A stretch of 11,814 nt of DNA from CAZSWR01 sp964610885 (GTDB lineage Bacteria; Bacteroidota; Ignavibacteria; Kapaibacteriales; UBA2268), in NCBI GenBank assembly GCA_964610885.1, contig CAZSWR010000099.1, positions 1-11,814 of the forward strand. Direction: 5' to 3'. The translations under genes and the position numbers were made by a program. The notes under the pieces are model-generated. The model saw only the letters and a list, made by a program, of their open reading frames with translations, was not told where the DNA came from and made no database searches. This document shows positions 1 to 6,224 of this stretch, piece by piece; within the stretch, counting starts at the first letter, position 1; every line of letters starts with the position of its first letter.

Positions 1-836
1 TTGAAAATATATGCGCTACATAATACTAAGTATGTATTAGTCGGATGAACCAAAAAATCCGTAATATCTCCCGCATAAACGCCATTCGGTCCGAAATTTG
101 TGATAAATGGCTGAATTGTGCTTTCTGTTACGTGGATTGGTGATTTGCCATAAATATAAGTGTATGCCCCAATAGAGTAATCACGGCGAATCCTCAAGAC
201 GTACAAACCGGTATCGGCATCGGTGAAGTCGAAATTTGTAAATAATTTATTGCCATTGCATTTAAAGTAACTATCTTTCTGCACGAAGGCTCCTTCTTTC
301 AAGAGTGCCACTTCGCTAACGTAAGACTCCTGATCAGTTCCGATATTGAGCCTATCGAAACTGGCTGGCAAGCCGTTTTCACCTGAGATTGTGGCTGTAA
401 TGTCCATTGGTTTGTTCGCAGGGAATTCTGTGGGCGTTATTGTTACAATCCGCCCTTTGAAATCGTTCGGTATAATATAGAATACAGAATCGGCTGAATA
501 GAAGTTATATGAACCGCCCTGGCCGCACACGTTCATAAGCACCTTGTAAAACCCAGGAGCAACATTGTATGGCAACTCGAAATTGGTAGTAAATGGGTTG
601 GTATAGCTATGAATGCCATCGTGATTAATAAGCGTGAAACTGCAAATCCAGAGATAATCAGGGTACTGAGGAGCGCTTAAACCATCATAAGTAAAAATAA
701 TCGAAGCTTGAGAGCCCTCGAGCACTTTCGAGGGGTAGGGCGCCCCAACTGTTACGTCCGGCGGAGTGGCCGATGCAACGAGAACGAAAAGAATTGAAAA
801 CACTACAACCATTGAAATAAAAACTCGAGTTTTCAC
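1..836 (-). CDS. Secreted protein with Ig-like/PKD-like beta domains, N-terminal part (partial at window edge)
   Basis: An open frame runs from 836 down to the window edge with no stop (278 codons visible); the C-terminus is outside the window. I chose the GTG at 836 as start because it gives a complete signal peptide (MKTRVFIS, then a hydrophobic run VVVFSILFVLV, then a signal-peptidase site ASA|TPPD near residue 23). It is also preceded about 6 bases upstream by a weak AAGAGA ribosome-binding sequence. An internal ATG at 812 would lose the basic n-region. The mature part is rich in Thr, Asn, Tyr and alternating beta patterns (for example GSQASIIFTYDG and PMDITATISGENG), suggesting tandem Ig-like or PKD-like domains of a cell-surface or secreted protein. 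No catalytic motif is visible in this part. The family is not recognised; a type IX-secreted or adhesin-like protein is possible but unproven, because the C-terminal sorting domain would lie off the edge. Confidence 0.75.
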   Translation of the reverse strand, partial: MKTRVFISMVVVFSILFVLVASATPPDVTVGAPYPSKVLEGSQASIIFTYDGLSAPQYPDYLWICSFTLINHDGIHSYTNPFTTNFELPYNVAPGFYKVLMNVCGQGGSYNFYSADSVFYIIPNDFKGRIVTITPTEFPANKPMDITATISGENGLPASFDRLNIGTDQESYVSEVALLKEGAFVQKDSYFKCNGNKLFTNFDFTDADTGLYVLRIRRDYSIGAYTYIYGKSPIHVTESTIQPFITNFGPNGVYAGDITDFLVHPTNTYLVLCSAYIF

Positions 837-937
837 CGCGGATCTCTTATTTATTAAAAAAACGGAAAGTATCGAAAGAGAACGAAAATAAATATAATAT
901 TTTTTCTTTGAATATCGGAAAGGTATAATTAATAATA
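837..937. other. Short AT-rich intergenic gap
   Basis: This 101-bp gap lies between the glycosyltransferase stop and the secreted-protein start, both on the minus strand. It is very AT-rich and presumably holds the promoter of the secreted protein. I see no GC-rich hairpin that would clearly terminate the upstream gene, so read-through between the two is possible. Confidence 0.4.
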
Positions 938-1990
938 TCAAATATTTATCGATTTGAATAACTCTTCAAGTGCATCAATAATCATTTGCGGGCTGATTTG
1001 CGTCATGCAAGCAAAGTGTTTCCTGGGGCAAGTGGCGCGGCCAATATGCGTGCATGGGCGGCAGGGGAGAGGCACTTCCACAATTCGGTGAGGGACGCGA
1101 TACGGCTCGAAACCGAAATCTGTAACCGTTGACCCAAATATGGCAACCACCGGAACCGCTCGGGCAGCGGCTATGTGCATAACGCCTGTATCGTTCGTGA
1201 TAATAGCATCGCAACGGTCGAGCGCCGAAGCTGTCTCCTCGATGGACTCAGCGCCGGAGCGGTCTTCGACCTGCGCGCCTGACGAAGCGGCAATGCGAGA
1301 GCAGATTTCGGTATCTTTTGGCCCGCCGAGCAGAATGAAGCAGCAACCGTACTTTTCGCGCAGCTTTCCGATTGTTTCGGCAAATGTTTCTGCGGGGAGG
1401 CGCTTCGTGAAGTGGTGCGCGCCCGGGGCGATACCGATGGTTTTTATTGTGTTTGAGTTTGGGCGTGCGGTCAGTGCGCCTGATTCCTTTTCTTTTGCGG
1501 TCCAGATTTCGAGTCCGCCGCCGTCGTCGGCCGCACCAATCTGCCGTGCCGTCTCGAAGTATATTTCAGGTATCGGAACCGAAGGCTTTTGTTTCAAAAA
1601 TTTGAAATGCACGAGTGAGATTTTTTTGAATCGTTGTTTGCGAATTTTTATGATATTCTTCCCAAGCCCCGCGCGAAAGTGCATACTCCGGCGGTTCCGC
1701 TGGAGGTCGAGAATTGCGTCGTACGGGCCGCCAAGCTCGGAGAGTAACTCTTGTTTCATTTGGCCGATGAGCGAAAGCGGAAGCGATTTGTCGTATCGGA
1801 CCACTTTGTCGATGTACGGATTGTGCTCGATTACGCCGGCAAATTGCGAAGCAACTGCAAAGTCTATCCTGGCGCAGGGGAACGACTTACGCAGGCAGCG
1901 CACAAGCGCCGTCGTCAGTATCACGTCGCCCATCGAACTGAGCCGGATTAAAAGAATTTTTTCAATATTTTGTTTTTTTGAAATTTTCAT
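938..1990 (-). CDS. Family 9 glycosyltransferase (ADP-heptose:LPS heptosyltransferase type)
   Basis: This 350-residue protein has the usual size and two-lobed GT-B pattern of glycosyltransferase family 9 (WaaC/WaaF-like). The N-terminal lobe opens with KILLIRLSSMGDVILTTAL (residues 11-29); Asp22 in the MGD motif matches the catalytic acid of heptosyltransferases. The nucleotide-sugar lobe shows IGIAPGAHHFTKRLP (185-199), FILLGG (218-223) and NDTGVMHIAAA (266-276). Its expected role is transfer of a heptose-like sugar from a nucleotide donor to lipid A-core or another surface glycan at the cytoplasmic side of the inner membrane. Four cysteines near the C-terminus (310, 313, 321, 328) follow a CxPC...C...C pattern that I recall from many family members. 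The start at 1990 (MKISKKQ) places the first beta strand correctly; there is no Shine-Dalgarno sequence. The gene is divergent from the STAS gene. Sugar specificity cannot be read from the sequence, so no gene symbol is given. Confidence 0.9.
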   Translation of the reverse strand: MKISKKQNIEKILLIRLSSMGDVILTTALVRCLRKSFPCARIDFAVASQFAGVIEHNPYIDKVVRYDKSLPLSLIGQMKQELLSELGGPYDAILDLQRNRRSMHFRAGLGKNIIKIRKQRFKKISLVHFKFLKQKPSVPIPEIYFETARQIGAADDGGGLEIWTAKEKESGALTARPNSNTIKTIGIAPGAHHFTKRLPAETFAETIGKLREKYGCCFILLGGPKDTEICSRIAASSGAQVEDRSGAESIEETASALDRCDAIITNDTGVMHIAAARAVPVVAIFGSTVTDFGFEPYRVPHRIVEVPLPCRPCTHIGRATCPRKHFACMTQISPQMIIDALEELFKSINI

Positions 1991-2061
1991 AGTAAATTAA
2001 AATAACATTTTTTTTAATATTATCTATGAAGTTATTGTTCACTTACTTTACAACTTGAAAT
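1991..2061. promoter_or_regulatory. Divergent promoter region (inferred)
   Basis: These 71 bp separate the divergent starts of the glycosyltransferase (minus) and the STAS gene (plus), so both promoters should lie here or slightly inside the genes. The DNA is almost entirely A and T, with an eight-T run and TAATATTAT. I could not pick a convincing -35/-10 pair on either strand. Confidence 0.35.
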
Positions 2062-2406
2062 ATGAGATTTTCTATCGAAAGAATTGAGGATACAACTGTA
2101 TTCACTCTTAAAACCAAAAAAATAGATGCCGAGAACTCTTCGTCGCTGAAAGCTGAGCTTCTGATCGTCTGCCAACCGAATATCAAAGGCCTCATCATGG
2201 ACCTTTCGACGGTGGAATACGTGGACAGCACCGGGCTTGGAGCCATTCTGCTTGCCCACCGCCAGCTTTCCGAGCACGAGATACCTCTCATCTTGGTTGG
2301 CCTTCAGGAAAGCGTCCTCAGCCTGCTTAGGCTTTCGCAACTGCTCGACCTTTTCGACGTCTTCGACACAGTGGACGAAGCGCTCGAAGAAATGAGCGAG
2401 ATATAA
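2062..2406 (+). CDS. STAS-domain anti-sigma-factor antagonist (SpoIIAA/RsbV-like)
   Basis: This 114-residue single-domain protein is the normal size for a stand-alone STAS domain. The diagnostic motif is VDSTGLGAILLAHR (residues 54-67); Ser56 is the position phosphorylated in SpoIIAA/RsbV proteins. The flanking pattern GLIMDLSTVEYVDSTGLG (beta strand, loop, helix) and ILVGL...SVLSLLRLSQLLDLFDVFDTVDEAL at the C-terminus also fit the fold. In the known systems the unphosphorylated form binds an anti-sigma HATPase kinase and releases a sigma factor; phosphatases with PP2C domains reset it. No partner kinase, phosphatase or sigma factor is in this window, so the target is unknown. It is the only plus-strand gene here, divergent from the glycosyltransferase and convergent with the HEPN gene. 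ATG at 2062 has no clear Shine-Dalgarno sequence. The domain is certain; the process it controls is not. Confidence 0.92.
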   Translation: MRFSIERIEDTTVFTLKTKKIDAENSSSLKAELLIVCQPNIKGLIMDLSTVEYVDSTGLGAILLAHRQLSEHEIPLILVGLQESVLSLLRLSQLLDLFDVFDTVDEALEEMSEI

Positions 2407-2441
2407 CATCTCCCTGAGTGGCACTAAAAGCAAAACAAATC

Positions 2442-2462
2442 GAGCCTGAGGTCTTCAGGCTC
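2442..2462 (-). terminator. Intrinsic terminator-like hairpin between convergent genes
   Basis: GAGCCTGA at 2442-2449 and TCAGGCTC at 2455-2462 form a perfect 8-bp stem with a 5-base loop. Read on the minus strand the stem is followed by GATTTGTTTTGCTTTT, so it best serves the HEPN gene that ends at 2489; on the plus strand there is no T-run, making it weaker for the STAS gene. Immediately to the right, 2463-2474 is a perfect 12-bp palindrome (TGAATGCATTCA). Confidence 0.6.
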
Positions 2463-2488
2463 TGAATGCATTCATTAGTTTACATCGA

Positions 2489-3763
2489 TTATTCCCGGTA
2501 TTTTTTAATTGCAGTTATTGGATAGCCACTATATGAATTGAATTCATATTTTATTATTTTACCTTTATCAATCAGAATATTCAGTAGGGAATAACTCGAT
2601 GCAAAAGAATAATTCTTGTTTGCAAGCCATTCAGTTACAAACCATTTGATACCAACATATTTGTTATATTTCAAATCTTCGGCTTCTTCCAATTCATCAA
2701 TAAGTTCATCTTCTGTAATATCAATGTATTTCTGAACTGGCCTATAAACATCAGATTGATTGGGGAGTTCGATTCGGCCGATTATCTTCAAACCCTCTAA
2801 AATGGTATCATTGTTTTGAGCTGCTTCAATTGTGGCATTACGGATGGCTTCCTTGTCCTCGATACTAAATACTAAATCATCAATTAATTTCTCTGCATTT
2901 CCAATTATCTCTGATAGCGAAGCAAGAGTGGCCATACCGTAATCGAGTTCTTTCTTATAGAAAATACCTTGGTGGGCCACTTTGTTGCGAATTTTAATAA
3001 TGTCGCGCCACTTCTGTTCGAAGTTTTTATCCTGAAAATTATCTTTGAAGTACTTTGAATAATTACTTTGAAGCTCATTTTTAAAATTAATAAAATCATC
3101 GTTCTTTTCGAGTTTCATCAATCGAGAGAGAATTTTGTCTGGATTGTTGTAGCCGGAAGATTGTTTATAAATCAATTCGCCCAAATCATCAAAATCTACA
3201 TAGCGCACGTCATCATCGATATAAGAAGAAATTTCATCGCGCCTTCCATTCTTGTGAAAATTTGCCTTCTCGATCATCGCTTTCGTGGCTGTTGCTTCCC
3301 ACCAATCATAACCAATTCTCTGGATAAAAAACTTTATCAAGTATTTCCTTAATAAATTCTCCACTTTGTTTATTTCAGGATAGAGCTTGTTGGCAATATA
3401 AGTTGAAACATCATCTGAGAGAAGGCGAATACTATTGAATTGAAGCGTGGTTTTTAGGTGCTTTAGAATTTTTGTGCGAAACGCTTCCAGTTTCTCAAAT
3501 TCTCTGCTAAAAATCTTAAGCATAAATGCAGACTCAAAATAGTTCGTAAGAACGTTGCTTGTATCTGCAAGATTGATTATGATTGATATCCCTGCGTTCG
3601 GTTCTTCCAATCGTGTGCGTCCGTTTTCTTGCTTGATTTCAGTTTTCTTACCGCCCCATAGGCTGTCGCTGAAGGAAATTGCTTGCGCAAGGGCAAGCTC
3701 CGTTTTTATATCAGCAGGATCGATACAAAAAAGCTCGAAAAAGAAATACTCATTTGTTTCCAT
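2489..3763 (-). CDS. HEPN-domain protein (putative ribonuclease, Swt1-like HEPN) with C-terminal winged-helix-like region
   Basis: I use ATG 3763 (METNEYFFFE, 424 residues) because AAGG lies five bases upstream; a TTG at 3784 in the same frame, directly abutting the kinase stop, has no such support. Residues 129-156 (YPEINKVENLLRKYLIKFF, then GYDWWEA) and WRDIIKIRNKVAHQG (252-266) form the signature of HEPN domains. Arg259-Asn260-x3-His264 matches the canonical R-N-x3-H ribonuclease motif seen in HEPN toxins, Abi proteins and Swt1-like proteins. Residues 350-424 look like a winged-helix domain (WFVTEWLANKNY, then SLLNILIDKGKIIKYEF). The first 120 residues are unrecognised. The gene follows the sensor kinase by 21 bp, so co-transcription is likely, although no functional link between HEPN and two-component systems is obvious. 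It appears clearly more AT-rich than the kinase or the metabolic genes, consistent with horizontal acquisition. The HEPN call is fairly firm; RNase activity and a defence or toxin role are inference. Confidence 0.75.
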   Translation of the reverse strand: METNEYFFFELFCIDPADIKTELALAQAISFSDSLWGGKKTEIKQENGRTRLEEPNAGISIIINLADTSNVLTNYFESAFMLKIFSREFEKLEAFRTKILKHLKTTLQFNSIRLLSDDVSTYIANKLYPEINKVENLLRKYLIKFFIQRIGYDWWEATATKAMIEKANFHKNGRRDEISSYIDDDVRYVDFDDLGELIYKQSSGYNNPDKILSRLMKLEKNDDFINFKNELQSNYSKYFKDNFQDKNFEQKWRDIIKIRNKVAHQGIFYKKELDYGMATLASLSEIIGNAEKLIDDLVFSIEDKEAIRNATIEAAQNNDTILEGLKIIGRIELPNQSDVYRPVQKYIDITEDELIDELEEAEDLKYNKYVGIKWFVTEWLANKNYSFASSYSLLNILIDKGKIIKYEFNSYSGYPITAIKKYRE

Positions 3764-3784
3764 AAATACCTTAAATTTATACAA

Positions 3785-5209
3785 TTATACTATTGGAATA
3801 TCAATCTTTAATGTTGTGCCTGTAGCTTCATCCGATTCGATCGTAACCCTGCCGCCATGCAGCTCTGTTAGCGTTTTAATAATCGACATTCCAAGCCCGA
3901 AACCATCTGTCGAACGGGAAGAGTCCCCGCGTTTGAAGCGTTCAAATACTATTGGCAACACATCCACAGGGATTGGTTTGCCCTGATTGTTGATTTCCAC
4001 AATTGCCGATGAGTTAACTTGCGTTACGTGGATCAGGACGCGGTTGTCGTTCACCGAGTATTTAATCGCATTCTCTGTTGCGTTCATAAACACCCTCTTG
4101 AGCAACTGGTCGTCTGCCCGAAGTTCTATGGCAGAATCGATGTCCAATTGGAAGACGACGCCCTTTTGCTTTGCAAGGTTATTCAATTGCTTGACGCACT
4201 CGAAAACCAATTCGTCCAAACGGACTTCCGAACGGTTCAGCGAGAGTTGGCGGGCATCGGCGCGGGCCAGCAATAGCAGGCTCTCTGTGAGCACTGTCAG
4301 ACGGTTTACTTCGCACAGGCAGACATCGATCGAGTGCTTTGTCTTGTATTGCAGGTTTTCCGAAGATTTAAGCAATTCCAATTCAGTTTGTATGACGGTC
4401 AGTGGTGTGCGAATATCGTGCGAGGCGTCAGCAATGAAACGTTGCTGGCTTTGGAAAGTCGATTCCAAACGCTCGATCATCCGATTGAAGGTTGCAGCAA
4501 GTTTTGCTAATTCGTCTTGGGATTTTCCCACGGGCACTCTTTGTTTCAGGTTGTCCACCGAGATCTTGGCAGCCGCGCCAGTAATCTCGCTAACTGGTTG
4601 CAAAGCCCTCCGGGCCACGAAGTAGCCAACAATACCTGACAGAGCCAACGCCGCCGGTGCGATCATCATCAGCAGCCAGCGAAGTTGGAGTAGCGATTCG
4701 AATAATTTGTCGAGTGTGGTAATAACAATAAGGTCGTAGCTGTCCAGATCGGATTTGCTGAGCGGAGTGATGAATACCCGGTACTGAGTGCCGTTGTAGT
4801 TGATCGTCGAGAACGAAGATGTGTCTGTGTCGGCCTCTTCTTCTTCGACGGGCATCCGGTATAGGATTGAATCCAGATTCGCTATCGAGTTTTCATCCAA
4901 AATGATCGAATCGTTGTCCGCAAGCGCAAACTTATGCGAGCGTGGCCGAGCAAGCGGAATGTCGTTTCGAACCTTCATAAGGTTTTTGAAGGTGGATGCG
5001 AGATCCATTGTGTCTGCTTCGAGGCCAGAGGCGAGAAAGTAGGCGTAATCCTGCAAATCCGAATCGATGGACGAGCGTCTCTCGGCTTCGTAAATATAAT
5101 AGACAGTGAAACTCATGGCGGCGATGATAAGCAGCGTTGCCGAAGAGTACCACAATGTCAGTTTAGTCGATATTTTTAGCATGATATTGAATTTTAAAAG
5201 TTCATTCAA
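3785..5209 (-). CDS. Two-component sensor histidine kinase (HAMP-HisKA-HATPase)
   Basis: This 474-residue membrane kinase shows the full order: cytoplasmic tail; TM1 (about 19-39); an extracytoplasmic sensor loop (about 40-177) with an acidic stretch EEEEADTDT at 122-130; TM2 (about 178-198); HAMP (about 199-251); HisKA with FIADASHDIRTPLTVIQTEL (phospho-acceptor His264); and the HATPase domain. The latter has the N-box FMNATENAIKYS (374-385, Asn380) and G2-like box GFGLGMSI (436-443). The G1 position reads EINNQGKPIP, with Asn in place of the usual Asp of DxGxG, a substitution that I recall in some kinases of this family. Its partner should be the OmpR-type regulator encoded just upstream at 5456-6130; the signal is not evident. 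Two starts are possible, 5209 and 5182 (MLKISTK); neither has a Shine-Dalgarno sequence. It is followed closely by the HEPN gene. Confidence 0.92.
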   Translation of the reverse strand: MNELLKFNIMLKISTKLTLWYSSATLLIIAAMSFTVYYIYEAERRSSIDSDLQDYAYFLASGLEADTMDLASTFKNLMKVRNDIPLARPRSHKFALADNDSIILDENSIANLDSILYRMPVEEEEADTDTSSFSTINYNGTQYRVFITPLSKSDLDSYDLIVITTLDKLFESLLQLRWLLMMIAPAALALSGIVGYFVARRALQPVSEITGAAAKISVDNLKQRVPVGKSQDELAKLAATFNRMIERLESTFQSQQRFIADASHDIRTPLTVIQTELELLKSSENLQYKTKHSIDVCLCEVNRLTVLTESLLLLARADARQLSLNRSEVRLDELVFECVKQLNNLAKQKGVVFQLDIDSAIELRADDQLLKRVFMNATENAIKYSVNDNRVLIHVTQVNSSAIVEINNQGKPIPVDVLPIVFERFKRGDSSRSTDGFGLGMSIIKTLTELHGGRVTIESDEATGTTLKIDIPIV

Positions 5210-5290
5210 AAAAACGATTCATTTGCTTGGAATCAAACACTCCTTGAAACGTTATCGGGATTGTCTCAAAAGCCCGATAAACAGTTTATT

Positions 5291-5316
5291 GTCATGTTGA
5301 ACGAAGTGAAACATCC
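5291..5316 (+). repeat. Left internal hairpin arm of the palindromic element
   Basis: This arm can fold on itself: ATGTT (5294-5298) pairs with AACAT (5310-5314), followed by a tandem G-A/A-G mismatch, the pairs A-T and C-G, and a GAA triloop (5303-5305). The mirror arm at 5346-5371 has the same architecture on the opposite strand. Confidence 0.6.
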
Positions 5317-5345
5317 ATATACAACAAGGACATAAGAATGACAAT

Positions 5346-5371
5346 GGATTCTTCACTTCGTTCAGAATGAC
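5346..5371 (-). repeat. Right internal hairpin arm of the palindromic element
   Basis: Read on the minus strand it has ATTCT pairing with AGAAT around the same GA, AC, GAA, GT, GA core as the left arm. It differs from the left arm at only four bases, and these form two complementary pairs, so the hairpin is preserved. Confidence 0.6.
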
Positions 5372-5455
5372 CCTTTTGAGACAGTCCAAAAAGGGGAGGT
5401 TTGATAATTTAAAGGTTATTTCGAACATAAAAGATATTGAGCCAGAGTTAATAGC

Positions 5456-6130
5456 CTATTCCTCAACGGAGAATTTGTATCCGGCGCCGCGAACTGTGTG
5501 AATCAGTTCGGGAGTGAATTCCTTGTCGATCTTTTGGCGAAGGAAGCGGATGAACGAATCGATCACGTTCGATTGCGGGTCGAAATTCATATCCCAGACG
5601 TGCTCGCTAATCATTTCGCGAGTGAGTACTTTGTTCGGGTTCATCATGAAATACTCGAGCAGTGCAAATTCTTTGGCCGAGAGGTTGATTTTTTTCTGTG
5701 AGCGGACGACCGAGCGCGATGCTGTATCGATGGTTAGGTCGGCAACAGAGATGGTCGAGGTTTTCTGGTCGCTTTGCCTGCGGGTGAGCGACCGGATGCG
5801 AGCCAGGAATTCTCCAAAATTGAACGGTTTCGTCAGGTAATCGTCCGCGCCATAGTCCAGTCCGCGAATCTTGTCTTCGACGGAATCGAGCGCCGTGAGC
5901 ATCAGTATCGGCGTTTTCAAACCGCCATCGCGCAGGCTGCGGAGCACCTCCCAACCGTTCATCTTTGGGAGCATAATATCGAGCACGATAACGTCGTAAT
6001 CATTCGTTTTAGCTAAGTATTCGCCCTCTTCGCCGTCCGGGGCGATATCGACCGAATAGTGTTGCTCGACCAAGCCGCGGCGAATGCCATCGGCAATTTT
6101 AGCGTCGTCCTCTACGATTAGTATTCTCAT
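5456..6130 (-). CDS. OmpR/PhoB-family response regulator
   Basis: The 224 residues are the standard length for this family. The receiver domain (about 1-118) opens with MRILIVEDDAKIADGI (acidic Asp8/Asp9) and contains phospho-acceptor Asp51 in VIVLDIMLP, Thr79 in LMLTA and Lys101 in LTKPF. The DNA-binding winged helix (about 125-224) has LSAKEFALLEYFM, VLTREMISEHVWD, the recognition-helix region VIDSFIRFLRQKID and the ending IHTVRGAGYKF. The pattern is close to CusR/CzcR-type regulators, often linked to metal or envelope stress, but the name alone does not fix the signal. It should be phosphorylated by the kinase encoded downstream at 3785-5209. The palindromic element lies between the two genes and may affect their relative expression. 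No Shine-Dalgarno sequence precedes ATG 6130; the start is fixed by the receiver's first beta strand. Confidence 0.95.
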   Translation of the reverse strand: MRILIVEDDAKIADGIRRGLVEQHYSVDIAPDGEEGEYLAKTNDYDVIVLDIMLPKMNGWEVLRSLRDGGLKTPILMLTALDSVEDKIRGLDYGADDYLTKPFNFGEFLARIRSLTRRQSDQKTSTISVADLTIDTASRSVVRSQKKINLSAKEFALLEYFMMNPNKVLTREMISEHVWDMNFDPQSNVIDSFIRFLRQKIDKEFTPELIHTVRGAGYKFSVEE

Positions 6131-6224
6131 ATTTCTGATGTCTTTCTGAATAGAAACATAACAATCAAACTCAAATTAATGAAAATCCACACTTTATCCA
6201 AAACATTTGATGCTAATTACAATC
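6131..6224. other. Intergenic gap upstream of the response regulator
   Basis: These 94 bp separate the stop of the upstream secreted-protein gene from the regulator start, both on the minus strand. No terminator hairpin is visible, so the regulator could be transcribed both from its own promoter and by read-through. I could not identify a convincing promoter. Confidence 0.35.

Larger units (their letters stand above)
5258..5387. mobile_element. Palindromic MITE-like element (about 130 bp) between response regulator and kinase genes
   Basis: Terminal inverted repeats GGATTGTCTCAAAAG (5258-5272) and CTTTTGAGACAGTCC (5373-5387) match at 14 of 15 positions. Inside lie two inverted 26-base arms (5291-5316 and 5346-5371), which match at 22 of 26 positions and share the core TGAACGAAGTGAA (written as its complement in the right arm). 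There is no room for a transposase, so the element would be non-autonomous. The core belongs to a dispersed palindromic sequence type that I recall from many bacterial genomes, including Bacteroidota-like ones. No target-site duplication is evident. It fills most of the 246-bp gap between the regulator stop and the kinase start. The family of the mobilising transposase is not assignable from here. Confidence 0.7.

Noticed and set aside
1140..2000. A 286-codon open frame on the plus strand opposite the glycosyltransferase.
   Set aside because: Its composition (Ser, Arg, Pro rich) and lack of motifs mark it as a shadow of the well-supported minus-strand gene.
2032..2433. A 133-codon minus-strand open frame opposite the STAS gene.
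   Set aside because: It has no recognisable domain and lies antisense to an unmistakable STAS domain.
3764..3784. TTG start for the HEPN gene directly abutting the kinase stop.
   Set aside because: The ATG at 3763 has AAGG at good spacing, while the TTG has no ribosome-binding sequence; the seven extra residues show no conserved feature.
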